DNA from: CBDBCU01 sp965242615
GTDB taxonomy: Bacteria > Chloroflexota > Dehalococcoidia > Lucifugimonadales > UBA3495
DNA: 64,000 nucleotides
Assembly (NCBI GenBank): GCA_965242615.1
Contig: CBDESR010000005.1
Coordinates: 1,116,001 to 1,180,000, forward strand
Direction of reading: 5' to 3'
Positions 46,429 through 55,010 of this stretch are shown in pieces; position 1 is the stretch's first letter, and each line of letters begins with the position of its first letter. A program made the translations under genes and the position numbers. The notes beneath the pieces were generated by a model. It ran no database searches. It was not told where the DNA came from and saw nothing but the letters and a program-made list of their open reading frames with translations.

Positions 46429-48351
46429 ATGCCCCAACCCGACCTGTTTGAACACCGCCTCCGGGTTACTCCGGAAAAGCCGGGCGTCTATATTATGAAA
46501 GACGCCCAAAACACCGTGCTGTATGTGGGCAAGGCCAACATCCTCCGCAACCGCCTCCGCTCCTACTTCGGCTCTTTGACCGGCCAGCCGCCCAAAATCC
46601 GCCGGATGGTCTCCCAACTGGCCGATTTCGAGTTCATCGTTACCGACACCGAAGCCGAAGCCCTGATCCTTGAGAACACCCTGATTAAGCGGTACAAGCC
46701 CCACTTCAACGCCCGCCTCAAGGACGACAAAACCTATCCCTACCTGAAAATCGACCTGACCGAGGAGTTTCCCCGGGTCTATATCACCCGCCAGGTTGCC
46801 CAAGACGGCGCCCGCTACTTCGGCCCCTTTGCCACCGCCAGCAGCGTCCGCCAAACTATGGACTTGATTAAAAAACTCTTTCCCTACCGCTCCTGCACCA
46901 AAACCATCACCGGCAAAGACCCCCGCCCCTGCCTGGAATACTACATCCACCGCTGCGTTGCCCCCTGCTCCGGCTTGGCCACCCGGGAGGATTACGCCCA
47001 GGTCATCCAGCAGGTAATGCTCTTTATGGAGGGCAACACCGAGGCGGTTACTAAAGAGCTGCGCCGCAAAATGTCCGCCGCCGCCGATGAAATGCAGTTC
47101 GAGCGCGCCGCCGTCCTCCGCGACCAAATCCGCGGCATCGACCGGGTGGTCGAGGAGCAGCAGGTCAAAGTCGAAGCCAATCCCGGCGGCGATACCGACA
47201 TCATTGCCATAGCCCACGGCGCTAACGAAACCTGGGTCGAAGTCTTTTTCATCCGCCGCGGCAAACTCATCGGCCGCGACCACTTCTTTATGGAAGGCAC
47301 CCAGGACGAAGGCCCCGAACTGGTAATGAGCCATTTCATCCGCCAGTTTTACCAATCCGCCCTGGTCATCCCCCCCACCATCCTCCTCCAGCATACCCCG
47401 GAGGACCGGGAACTGATTCGCGATTGGCTCAAAGAACGCCGCGGCGGCGCCCTCCAACTGATTTGCCCCCAACGCGGCCAGCGCAAAAAGTTGCTTGATA
47501 TAGTAGCGGAGAATGCCGTCCAGGGCTTGGCGCAGCACCGGGTCAAGTGGCTCAACAACTCCGATGTTATCCAGCAAGCGATGGGCGAACTGCAAGAGGA
47601 ATTGAGCCTGCCCGCCTTGCCGCTGCGGATGGAATGCTACGATATTTCCCATGTCCAGGGGACTAACCTGGTCGGCAGTATGGTGGTTTTTCAGGACGGC
47701 CGCCCCAAACCGGCCCACTACCGCCGCTTTCAGATAAAAACCGTCGCCGGCGTCGACGACTACGCCAGTATGCAGGAAATGCTCCGCCGCCGTTTTAAGC
47801 GGCTGGCGGACGCCCGGGCTGAGCAACAACTAGCCGGCCCGCCCCCGCCGGATGATGATAACGCCGATAGCCCCGCTGACCCGGCGGATGGCGGCAAAGG
47901 CGGCGGTTCCGGCGCGGCTTGGGGCATCCCGCCCGACTTGGTAATCATCGACGGCGGCAAAGGCCATCTTTCCGCCGCGTTAGAGGTGCTGCTCGAATTG
48001 GGCTTGGACGACTTGCCCCTGGCCGCCCTGGCCAAAGAAAACGAATGGCTTTTTGTGCCGCACACTCCCGAACCCATCGCCCTGCCGCGCCAATCCCAGG
48101 GCTTGTACCTCGTCCAGCGCATCCGCGACGAAGCCCATCGCTTTGCCATCACCTACCACCGCCACCTGCGCAGCAAAAGCAGCCTCCGCTCCTCCATTGA
48201 CCTCGTAACCGGCATCGGCCCCAAGCGCAAGCGGATGCTGCTCCGCAAATTCGGCTCCATCCAGGGTATCAAAGACGCCCCGGTGGACGAAATCGCCGCC
48301 GTCCCCGGCCTCACCCGCTCCCTCGCCCTCCGCCTCAAACAAACCCTCTAG
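46429..48351 (+). CDS. uvrC: excinuclease ABC subunit C
   Basis: Nucleotide excision repair endonuclease that makes the incisions on both sides of a lesion with UvrAB. The 640-residue protein has the GIY-YIG domain (PGVYIMKDAQNTVLYVGKAN near residue 19), the UVR motif around residue 200-235, and the second nuclease domain starting LRMECYDISHVQGTNLVGSM. After an acidic insert (about residues 475-500, PPPPDDDNADSPADPADGGK) come DLVIIDGGKGHL and the C-terminal HhH pair near residues 590-640. The start is at the ATG at 46429; the TTG upstream has no binding site. The proline/aspartate insert is longer than usual. Confidence 0.96.
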   Translation: MPQPDLFEHRLRVTPEKPGVYIMKDAQNTVLYVGKANILRNRLRSYFGSLTGQPPKIRRMVSQLADFEFIVTDTEAEALILENTLIKRYKPHFNARLKDDKTYPYLKIDLTEEFPRVYITRQVAQDGARYFGPFATASSVRQTMDLIKKLFPYRSCTKTITGKDPRPCLEYYIHRCVAPCSGLATREDYAQVIQQVMLFMEGNTEAVTKELRRKMSAAADEMQFERAAVLRDQIRGIDRVVEEQQVKVEANPGGDTDIIAIAHGANETWVEVFFIRRGKLIGRDHFFMEGTQDEGPELVMSHFIRQFYQSALVIPPTILLQHTPEDRELIRDWLKERRGGALQLICPQRGQRKKLLDIVAENAVQGLAQHRVKWLNNSDVIQQAMGELQEELSLPALPLRMECYDISHVQGTNLVGSMVVFQDGRPKPAHYRRFQIKTVAGVDDYASMQEMLRRRFKRLADARAEQQLAGPPPPDDDNADSPADPADGGKGGGSGAAWGIPPDLVIIDGGKGHLSAALEVLLELGLDDLPLAALAKENEWLFVPHTPEPIALPRQSQGLYLVQRIRDEAHRFAITYHRHLRSKSSLRSSIDLVTGIGPKRKRMLLRKFGSIQGIKDAPVDEIAAVPGLTRSLALRLKQTL

Positions 48352-48471
48352 GGCGGCCGGAAATGCCGGAAATCACCCTTTCCCCCAACCCGCCCAACTT
48401 GCCAACCCCCGGCTAATTAGTTACCATATCCCCCACCATCAACCATCCCCGGCAAAGCGGTTGGCATCCGT

Positions 48472-49242
48472 ATGCTGAAAATCTCCATAACCCTCCCCAA
48501 CAATGCCCAAATCGACCTCGAAACCGCTGATGCGGCCCTCATCGACAAAATCCTCGATGTGGTCCTGCTCGACATCACCCGCAACTTGACCGGCCCCCCG
48601 CCCCTTGCCCCGGCGGCAGAAACGGCGGCCCCGGCTACCCCGCCCGCCGCCGCCCCGCCCGTTGCCCCGGCGGCAGAAACACCGGCCCCGGCCGCCGCCG
48701 CGCCCGTCCGCAGTTGGGAAACCGCCGCCCCGGAAACTGCTACCCCGGAAAAAGAACTTGCCCCATCCCCGTGGCCGACGGTTTCCCATACCCCGGCCGC
48801 CGCTGACTTGGACACCGAACTCGACCCGGAGGACGATGACGATTGGCCCGACTACCCCGCCGCTGACCTTGACGCCGAACCGGCCGCAACTACCCCCACC
48901 GCCGCTTTAATTGCCAATGGCGCCACCGCGCCTCGCCCGGGAATGTTCGCCCCCTCGGAACAAGCCTTTATCGACTTCTGCCGGGAAGCCAATCCCCTGG
49001 GCGATATGCGCCGGGTAGTGGTCGCCGCCGAGGGCGCCAGCCGCTACTTGGGAATGAGCGGCGTCGACGCCCAGGGCTTGGGACACCTGTTCAACCTGGC
49101 CGGCTGGCCCCAAGCCCACAACTTCACCCAAACCCTCCGCAACTCCGCCCGCAGCAAATTCCGCTGGCTCGAACGCGTCCCCGGCCGCGCCGGCTACTAT
49201 GCTGTCACCGACCTGGGGCGCAAAACCGCTCTGGGCGACTAG
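48472..49242 (+). CDS. hypothetical protein with low-complexity linker and C-terminal winged-helix-like domain
   Basis: A 256-residue protein with three parts: an N-terminal 40 residues LKISITLPNNAQIDLETADA, a Pro/Ala/Glu-rich linker (about 45-150), and a globular C-terminus. The latter has EQAFIDFCREANPLGDMRRV and LFNLAGWPQAHNFTQTLRNS, and then SKFRWLERVPGRAGYYAVTD. The last part, with a helix pair and a beta-hairpin ending in TDLGR, suggests a winged-helix DNA-binding fold. The family is not recognised. It follows uvrC after a 120-base gap, so shared transcription is possible. Confidence 0.6.
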   Translation: MLKISITLPNNAQIDLETADAALIDKILDVVLLDITRNLTGPPPLAPAAETAAPATPPAAAPPVAPAAETPAPAAAAPVRSWETAAPETATPEKELAPSPWPTVSHTPAAADLDTELDPEDDDDWPDYPAADLDAEPAATTPTAALIANGATAPRPGMFAPSEQAFIDFCREANPLGDMRRVVVAAEGASRYLGMSGVDAQGLGHLFNLAGWPQAHNFTQTLRNSARSKFRWLERVPGRAGYYAVTDLGRKTALGD

Positions 49243-49247
49243 CCGCT

Positions 49248-49364
49248 CTATTGCATATAGCAACCGTCATTCCCACGAAAGTGGGAATCCAGAATCGCCG
49301 GCCTTTCTGGATTCCCGTGAAAACGGGAATGACGGTAAGTAAATCGCCAAGTATATGCGATAGC
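49248..49364. repeat. composite repeat with two family 1 palindromes
   Basis: Palindromes at 49265-49292 and 49307-49334 in opposite orientation, flanked by CTATTGCATATAG on the left and GTAAGTAAATCGCCAAGTAT plus ATGCGATAGC on the right (partly inverted copies). It matches 36968-37085 in layout and sequence. Confidence 0.8.
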
Positions 49365-49451
49365 TTGGGGAGTTGCCGGTTCGATATTGGCATTCCCCGT
49401 CCCGATATGGCACAATAGCCGGCAATCCGGATAAGGGAGCGTTGGAAAGCG

Positions 49452-51083
49452 ATGGATTCCATTGACTTGATAGCCGAGCGTCTCGGCGTAGCCGGGAAAC
49501 ACCTCATCCCCTACGGCCGCTACAAGGCTAAAATCAGCCTTGACGCCATCAACCACCAGACCGCCGGCAAACTGGTCGTAGTTACCGGCATCACCCCCAC
49601 GCCGGCCGGCGAAGGCAAAACCACTACCGCCATCGGCTTGACCCAAGGCTTGGGCCGCTTGGGTTATCGGCCGGTAGTCAACCTGCGGGAGCCGGCTTTG
49701 GGGCCGATTTTCGGCATCAAGGGCGGCGGCGCCGGCGGCGGCCAAGCCCGCATCGTCCCGGGGGATGAAATCAACATCCACTTTACCGGCGACGCCCACG
49801 CTGTCGGTTCCGCCCACAACCTGCTGGCTGCCTTGGTCGATAACGCCGTCTATCGCAATCAAGCTTGCGGTATGGCGCCGGAGGGAATCCAGTGGGCCCG
49901 GGTAACTGACGCCTCCGACCGGGCCTTGCGGCAGGTAGTAGCCGGCATCGGCGGCAGCGCCAACAGTCCCTTGCGGGAAACCCGTTTCGACTTCGTCACC
50001 GCCTCGGAAATTATGGCTATCCTGGCTCTGGCCACCGACCCGGCCGATTTGCGCGCCCGCTTGTCCCGCATTGTGGTCGGCAGCAACCGCAGCGGCGAAC
50101 CGGTGTCCGTAGCCGATTTGGGGCTGGCTGGCCCCCTGATGGCGGTAATGCGCCACGCCCTGCTGCCTAACCTGGTGCAGACCTTGGAGGGACAGCCGGC
50201 TCTGGTTCACGCCGGGCCCTTTGGCAACATCGCCCATGGTTGCAGTTCCATCATCGCCGACCGCTTGGCGATGGGCTACGCCGACTATGTGATAACCGAA
50301 GCCGGCTTCGGCTCCGATTTGGGCTTTGAGAAGTTTATGGACATCAAAACCCGGCAGAGCGGCTTGCCGGTCGGCGCGGCGGTGCTGGTAGCGTCCCTGC
50401 GGGCGATACGCTGGCACGGCGGCGCCGGCCGCCGCGAACTGGCGGAACCCAACCCGGCGGCCGTAGCCGCCGGCGCGGCCAATCTGGTACACCATATCGG
50501 CATCGTCCGCAGTTTCGGCTTGCCGGTAGTGGTCGCCTTGAACCGCTTCCCCGGCGACAGCCCGGAGGAACTGGCCGCCGTAGTCCAGATTGCTCAAGAA
50601 GCCGGCGCCTATACCACTGCCGAATACGCCGGGTTCACCGAGGGCGGGGCCGGCAGCGTAGCCCTGGCCGAAGCCGTAGCCCAAGCCGCCAACGATAACG
50701 CCGCCCAAAGGCCGATTGACTACGCCTATCCCCTGGACGCATCCATCGAGGGCAAAGTATTAGCTCTGGCCCGCCGGGTCTATGGGGCGGCCGAAGTCAG
50801 CTGGACGGCCGAAGCCCGGCGCAAAGCCCGCGCTTTCGCCGCTCAGGGTTGGGACAACCTGCCCATCTGTATGGCGAAAACCCACCTCTCCATATCCCAC
50901 GACCCGGCCCGGCGGGGCGCGCCCTCCGGCTACATTTTCCCGGTGTCCGATATTCGGGCCTCGGTCGGCGCCGGTTTCCTGTACGCCTTGGCGGGCCGCA
51001 TCGAAACCCTGCCCGGCTTGCCCACCCGTCCCCGGGCGCTAGATATGGATGTGAACGCTGCCGGGGAGATAGTGGGCTTGTAG
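49452..51083 (+). CDS. fhs: formate--tetrahydrofolate ligase
   Basis: ATP-dependent synthesis of 10-formyl-tetrahydrofolate from formate, a step in one-carbon metabolism and in the Wood-Ljungdahl pathway. The 543-residue protein carries the P-loop TPTPAGEGKTTTAIGLTQGL near residue 50 and VNLREPALGPIFGIKGGGAG near 80. The family signatures HAGPFGNIAHGCSSIIAD near 254, VITEAGFGSDLGFEKFMDIK near 280 and CMAKTHLSISHDP near 475 follow. The length is typical. The neighbours are not folate genes, so the metabolic setting (formate assimilation versus serine/purine metabolism) is open. AAGGGAGCGTTGG precedes the start. Confidence 0.96.
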   Translation: MDSIDLIAERLGVAGKHLIPYGRYKAKISLDAINHQTAGKLVVVTGITPTPAGEGKTTTAIGLTQGLGRLGYRPVVNLREPALGPIFGIKGGGAGGGQARIVPGDEINIHFTGDAHAVGSAHNLLAALVDNAVYRNQACGMAPEGIQWARVTDASDRALRQVVAGIGGSANSPLRETRFDFVTASEIMAILALATDPADLRARLSRIVVGSNRSGEPVSVADLGLAGPLMAVMRHALLPNLVQTLEGQPALVHAGPFGNIAHGCSSIIADRLAMGYADYVITEAGFGSDLGFEKFMDIKTRQSGLPVGAAVLVASLRAIRWHGGAGRRELAEPNPAAVAAGAANLVHHIGIVRSFGLPVVVALNRFPGDSPEELAAVVQIAQEAGAYTTAEYAGFTEGGAGSVALAEAVAQAANDNAAQRPIDYAYPLDASIEGKVLALARRVYGAAEVSWTAEARRKARAFAAQGWDNLPICMAKTHLSISHDPARRGAPSGYIFPVSDIRASVGAGFLYALAGRIETLPGLPTRPRALDMDVNAAGEIVGL

Positions 51084-51098
51084 CGCGCTACTGCCGCC

Positions 51099-51509
51099 TT
51101 AACCCCGGCCCTCTAAAGCGGCGGGAATTTCGGCTGCGCTGAACACGATGGCGTCGACGGCTTTGTGCATAATATCCATTTCGTCGCCGTCGTGCCACAG
51201 CAGCACCGTGCGCTTGCCCGCCCCGATGCCGTAGCCCAACTCCAGATGGGCGGAACGGCCGCAGGGCAACACGCAGACCACCGCATCGCAGCCGCGCAGG
51301 GCGGCCATATCCTGGTCAAAAATGGACTGCACCTTGGGGTGTTCGAGCATATCGTCTAACTCCCCGGCGGTCAGCCCATCGTTGCTATTCCACTCCACCC
51401 CGCCCTGATGCCGGAAATCATAAACTTCATACCCGGCGTTGCGGAGATAAGCCAGCACCTCCGGATACACTTCATTGCGCCAGGAACTGGCCAGATAGAC
51501 TTTCATCAA
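51099..51509 (-). CDS. nucleoside 2-deoxyribosyltransferase-like protein
   Basis: A 136-residue protein with the opening MMKVYLASSWRNEVYPEVLA, then YEVYDFRHQGGVEWNS, the acidic SIFDQDMAALRGCDAVVCVL near residue 62, and SAHLELGYGIGAGKRTVLL. This is the pattern of the nucleoside deoxyribosyltransferase fold (flavodoxin-like), including the catalytic glutamate in HLELG. Small proteins of this group act on nucleosides, nucleotides or ADP-ribose, so the substrate cannot be stated. It is convergent with fhs, only 15 bases away. Confidence 0.72.
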   Translation of the reverse strand: MMKVYLASSWRNEVYPEVLAYLRNAGYEVYDFRHQGGVEWNSNDGLTAGELDDMLEHPKVQSIFDQDMAALRGCDAVVCVLPCGRSAHLELGYGIGAGKRTVLLWHDGDEMDIMHKAVDAIVFSAAEIPAALEGRG

Positions 51510-51676
51510 TACCCATCCCGTTCTTTATGGTTGCCCGGAATTATACGGGATGATGGGGGATTTGTCTTTTATTTCGCGCCAAGGGTTTAATTCCGGCTGG
51601 CCAACTCGTGCCGCGCGTTCACTACTGCCACCGTCGCCAAGGTGTCCCGTTGGCAATAGGCCAAGGGGGAATGCGG

Positions 51677-52978
51677 TTACAAGGTTCCGTCGAGGCGGTG
51701 GAGCAACAGGCCGGTAGGGAGTTTGGGGTAAAAGAAGGTGGATTTGGAAGGGAGACGCTGGCCGCCGCTGACGATGGATTCAAAGGCGTCCATGGGGAAG
51801 GGTTTAAGCAGGAATGCTATTTGCCGGCGGCCGGCGGCAATCAGTTGGGCCGCTTGGGCCGGGTCGTGACTGTAGTCCACATATTGGGCGGCGGCGCTGC
51901 CGAGGAGCGGCTGAATAACCTGTTCATCCAACAGCCAAGCCGTAGAGACCGCCAGGTTGCCCCAGCCTTGCCAGTCAATTTCCGGTTTAAGGGTCAATAG
52001 CTGCGGGGGGGTATCGCCGGGGCCGAGGATGCCGACGGTATGCCGGCCCGGGCCGCGGTCAATAACCAGCTGAGCCAGCTGCGCCGGGCTGACAGCCGGG
52101 TCGAGGGGTTCCGGGTCAAACAGTTCCAGCAATCGCTGCGGCAAGGCGGTCAGCTGTTCCGGGGAAAGGCCGCCAATAAGTTTGTGGTAGGGGAGTAGCA
52201 GCAAGCCGGGGTCGTCAAACTCGGTAAGGGACATCATTACATAGTTGCCGGCGGCGTCCGGGTCGGCGGCGTTGGCGGCTTGTTCCTGGGCTTGGCGGTA
52301 GCGGCGGGCGGCCTCGTAGCGGTGATGACCGTCGGCAAGAAAGACTGGGCGGTCGGCGAAAAAGGCGGTGATGCTCTGCTGTGCGGCCGGGTCGGCAATC
52401 GGCCAGAGGGCCAGCGCGCCGATATTGCTGTCCGGGATCGGCGGCGTTTCCAGAGCCGGAGGCGCGGCCATTACTTGGTCAAAAATCGGGCGAAGTTCGC
52501 CGGCAGCATCGCGGTAAAGGGTCATCAATGGGCTGAATTGGGTTTGGGCGGCTTGCAGCAAGGCTACCCGGTCGCGGACCGCCGGCTCCCGGGTAAATTC
52601 GTGGGGCAGCACGGAGCCGCCATCGTAATCCTCGACCATTACTGCGCCGAATAGTCCCAACTGGGCCCGTTCCTGCCCCTGATGCTGGTAGGAATGACGC
52701 ATCAGGTAAAAGGTGGGCGAGGCATCGCGGCGGAGAATGCCGGCGGTTTGCCACTGCTGAAAGAGGGCGGCGGCCTGCTGATAGCCGGCGGCCGGGTTGA
52801 CCGGGTCGGGCTGTTCGCCGCCTTCGAGGTGGACGGCGTTGTAGGGGCTGCGCTGCTGCAAGGCGGCTTTGAGTTCGGGGCCAATCATATCGTAGGGGGG
52901 GCAAAGGACGGCGTCGAGGGGGCCGCCGAGGGCCGGCGGATGGTAGCGGAGGCCGCGGAAGGGACGAAAGACGGTCAT
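51677..52978 (-). CDS. DUF1015 family protein
   Basis: A 433-residue protein (start MTVFRPFRGLRYHPPALG at 52978). Family landmarks are LDAVLCPPYDMIGPELKAAL near the N-terminus, the PFYLMRHSY-like strand, LFGAVMVEDYDGGSVLPHEF and PVFLADGHHRYEAARRYRQ near residue 225. It also has MMSLTEFDDPGLLLLPYHKL. The DGHHR motif is the signature of this family, related to the archaeal SerK free-serine kinases. Many bacterial members are unstudied, so a serine kinase role is only a suggestion. It stands alone. Confidence 0.82.
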   Translation of the reverse strand: MTVFRPFRGLRYHPPALGGPLDAVLCPPYDMIGPELKAALQQRSPYNAVHLEGGEQPDPVNPAAGYQQAAALFQQWQTAGILRRDASPTFYLMRHSYQHQGQERAQLGLFGAVMVEDYDGGSVLPHEFTREPAVRDRVALLQAAQTQFSPLMTLYRDAAGELRPIFDQVMAAPPALETPPIPDSNIGALALWPIADPAAQQSITAFFADRPVFLADGHHRYEAARRYRQAQEQAANAADPDAAGNYVMMSLTEFDDPGLLLLPYHKLIGGLSPEQLTALPQRLLELFDPEPLDPAVSPAQLAQLVIDRGPGRHTVGILGPGDTPPQLLTLKPEIDWQGWGNLAVSTAWLLDEQVIQPLLGSAAAQYVDYSHDPAQAAQLIAAGRRQIAFLLKPFPMDAFESIVSGGQRLPSKSTFFYPKLPTGLLLHRLDGTL

Positions 52979-53032
52979 AAGGGTGCTTCTCCCTAGTGAG
53001 CTATTCAACTGATCTAGGAGTTACGCAGTTGG

Positions 53033-53411
53033 CTAAAGGAGATAGTCCGGGTTAGCCAACTGCCTCCGTGGGGCCGAGCGAATAATATCGCGCTTGGCCT
53101 GATACCAACTAATCTCGGCCAGCCCAACTCCTCCAGTGGCGGGTAACCGGTTCCATTTTCCGAGAGTAGGGCTTCTCCCGGGTGTTATCCAGAACCAGCG
53201 TCCCGGCGGCCAACTGCGCCAAATCCCGGGTTTCTTGCCCCAAGGCCGCCGTGTCGGGCGGCTCCCGTTGCAGCCAGCGGGTAAAGGTGTAGTGGGCCGG
53301 GTCTGCCGTGACCTTCTGCTGGCAGCGGGCGGCTTCCTGACAAGTAAAACTCCTTTGGGCCGCCGCCGGAAAGTGAATGTAATCCAAGGCATCGCATTTA
53401 GCCGGGTCCAT
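53033..53411 (-). pseudogene. DDE-type transposase N-terminal relic
   Basis: The frame from 53411 encodes MDPAKCDALDYIHFPAAAQR, then FTCQEAARCQQKVTAD and TFTRWLQREPPDTAAL. It continues with LAQLAAGTLVLDNTREKPYS. This is the start of an IS701-like transposase in which DYI.F..A.....S..EA.R leads to LVLDDSTLDKPY. After about 95 residues (near HWRSWAGRD) the frame stops. A second frame continues briefly (LAEISWYQAKRDIIRSA). The remaining two-thirds and both ends are missing. Confidence 0.65.
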
Positions 53412-53854
53412 TTCCGAGCCTCCCTTGCCGCAACCTCTTTATTTCAGGCCATTATACCCGATCCAAATCTGATATACCCCCAACTGCGTAACTCTTATAG
53501 AAGTCTTTGCGCCTGGCTTCAGGCTGGAAGTCCCCCTCCGGGTGCTTCACCTGAAAGAGACCGGCGCAGGTGAGGGCGGAGTAGGTAGCGGATGACAAGC
53601 GATAAAATTCACCGTACCCCACAACAGAACGGAACAATCCGGTGGCGACGGTAGGAAAAATAGGGGAATTGCATACCCTTTTATCCACCGGCTTTGTCCG
53701 GCTTGCTGTAAAAGCCAAATTTCAAGTTCGTTGGGGTAAAAATAGTATATAATTCCCTAAAAAGTGGGAGGGACTGGTTTGGGGTATAATGGGGCCGATT
53801 AGCCGGAATGGGAATGAGGCGGCGGCGCGGGCGAGGCCGGCCGGGAGGTTAAGG
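53412..53854. other. intergenic region with a possible small minus-strand frame
   Basis: A minus-strand frame of 88 residues (53718 to 53452) encodes SSATYSALTCAGLFQVKHPE and DFQPEARRKDFYKSYAVGGI. I do not recognise it and it has no clear binding site, so it is not called as a gene. TATAAT at 53748-53753 and again at 53785-53790 may serve the oxidoreductase gene at 53855, but neither has a good -35. This part is more A+T-rich than its surroundings. Confidence 0.3.
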
Positions 53855-54781
53855 ATGAGCGTAGCTATCGGATATATGCCGGGAGCTTATGGCGAGGGCG
53901 GCGATGACCCGGATTATCTGCGGCGTCTGGTGGAACTGGGCGACCGCTACGGGTACGATTCCATCTGGCTTAGCGACCGCATTGTCAGCGATCGGTTCAG
54001 CCTGGAGCCGATGGTGGCTTTGGCGATGGTGGCGGCCTGGTCGGAACGGCTGAAGTTCGGCACCAGCGTACTGGCGTTGCCGTTGCGCAATCCGGTGGTG
54101 CTGGCCAAGCAGATTGCCACGCTGGATTTTCTGTCCAAAGGCCGCTGCTTTCCGGCGGTGGGATTGGGACAGGAGGAGCCGGAGGAGTACGAAGCCTGCG
54201 GCGTTCCCAAGACGGACCGCAGCGGCCGCACCGACGAAGCCATTGCCCTGATGCGCCGGCTGTGGACAGAGGATATCGTTACCCACGAGGGGCGCTATTT
54301 CACTTGCCACGAGGTCAGCATTACGCCGAAGCCGTGCTTGCAGCCGGCGCCGCCGGTGTGGATTGGCGGGCGCAGTCCGGCGGCCGCCCGGCGGGTCGGC
54401 CGGGTCGGCGATGGCTGGCTGGTGTCCGGGGCCACGCCGGCGGAAATTCGGGCGGGACGGGAAATCGTCTTTAGCACGGCGGAAAAGTACGAACGGGAAA
54501 TCGAGGATGACCATATCGGGATGCTGTTGGGCTACTACCTTTGCCCGGATGCGGAGCGGGCGGTAGCGCAAAGCCGGCAGTATGTGACCCGGCACCGGCC
54601 GGACGCCGATTTTACCGAATACAGCGCCTTGGGGGATGGGGATACGGTTTGCGAAGTTATTCAGGGCTATATTGACGCCGGGGCCTCAAAGTTTGTAGTG
54701 CGGCCGCTGTGCGCCGGAGCAGAGGCCGTGGAGCAGTTGAGCCTAATGGGGGCGGAAGTTTTGCCGCGGTTTCACCGCTGA
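53855..54781 (+). CDS. LLM-class F420-dependent oxidoreductase-like protein
   Basis: A 308-residue luciferase-like monooxygenase-fold (TIM-barrel) protein. It begins MSVAIGYMPGAYGEGGDDPD, followed by GYDSIWLSDRIVSDRFSLEP, then LKFGTSVLALPLRNPVVLAK and QIATLDFLSKGRCFPAVGLG. The last two are the standard flavin/F420-binding signatures. Near residue 190 RVGRVGDGWLVSG matches the family's RVGDGW motif. The start at ATG 53855 is preceded by GGAGG and AAGG. The cofactor could be F420 or FMN; F420 is favoured by resemblance to TIGR03619-type actinobacterial and Chloroflexota homologues. The substrate is unknown. It precedes a tRNA-Ser gene. Confidence 0.85.
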   Translation: MSVAIGYMPGAYGEGGDDPDYLRRLVELGDRYGYDSIWLSDRIVSDRFSLEPMVALAMVAAWSERLKFGTSVLALPLRNPVVLAKQIATLDFLSKGRCFPAVGLGQEEPEEYEACGVPKTDRSGRTDEAIALMRRLWTEDIVTHEGRYFTCHEVSITPKPCLQPAPPVWIGGRSPAAARRVGRVGDGWLVSGATPAEIRAGREIVFSTAEKYEREIEDDHIGMLLGYYLCPDAERAVAQSRQYVTRHRPDADFTEYSALGDGDTVCEVIQGYIDAGASKFVVRPLCAGAEAVEQLSLMGAEVLPRFHR

Positions 54782-54844
54782 CCGGGAGTCGGGACGGGCG
54801 GCCGGGGTTGGCAGAGGCGCCGGGGTTGGCATAGAATAGGAAGC

Positions 54845-54932
54845 GGAGGGATGGCAGAGCGGACGATTGCGGCGGTCTTGAAAACCGCTATACCCCCGGG
54901 TATCGTGGGTTCGAATCCCACTCCCTCCGCCA
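54845..54932 (+). tRNA. tRNA-Ser(TGA)
   Basis: Acceptor GGAGGGA pairs with TCCCTCC, the anticodon loop CTTGAAA gives anticodon TGA, a long variable arm is present, and the T-arm is GTGGGTTCGAATCCCAC. The discriminator is G and CCA is encoded. This tRNA reads UCA codons. It is not the selenocysteine tRNA, which has anticodon TCA and an 8-bp acceptor stem. Confidence 0.95.
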
Positions 54933-55010
54933 GGGTATAGCGTTACCGTTGCCGGCAAGGGAATGGGGGTTTGCCGGGGGCATAAGTTATTGAACGGGGG
55001 ATGATGTTTT

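Noticed and set aside
54845..54932. Selenocysteine tRNA for the rhodanese selenoproteins
   Set aside because: The anticodon is TGA (reads UCA), with a 7-bp acceptor stem and ordinary tRNA-Ser features, so this is not tRNA-Sec.
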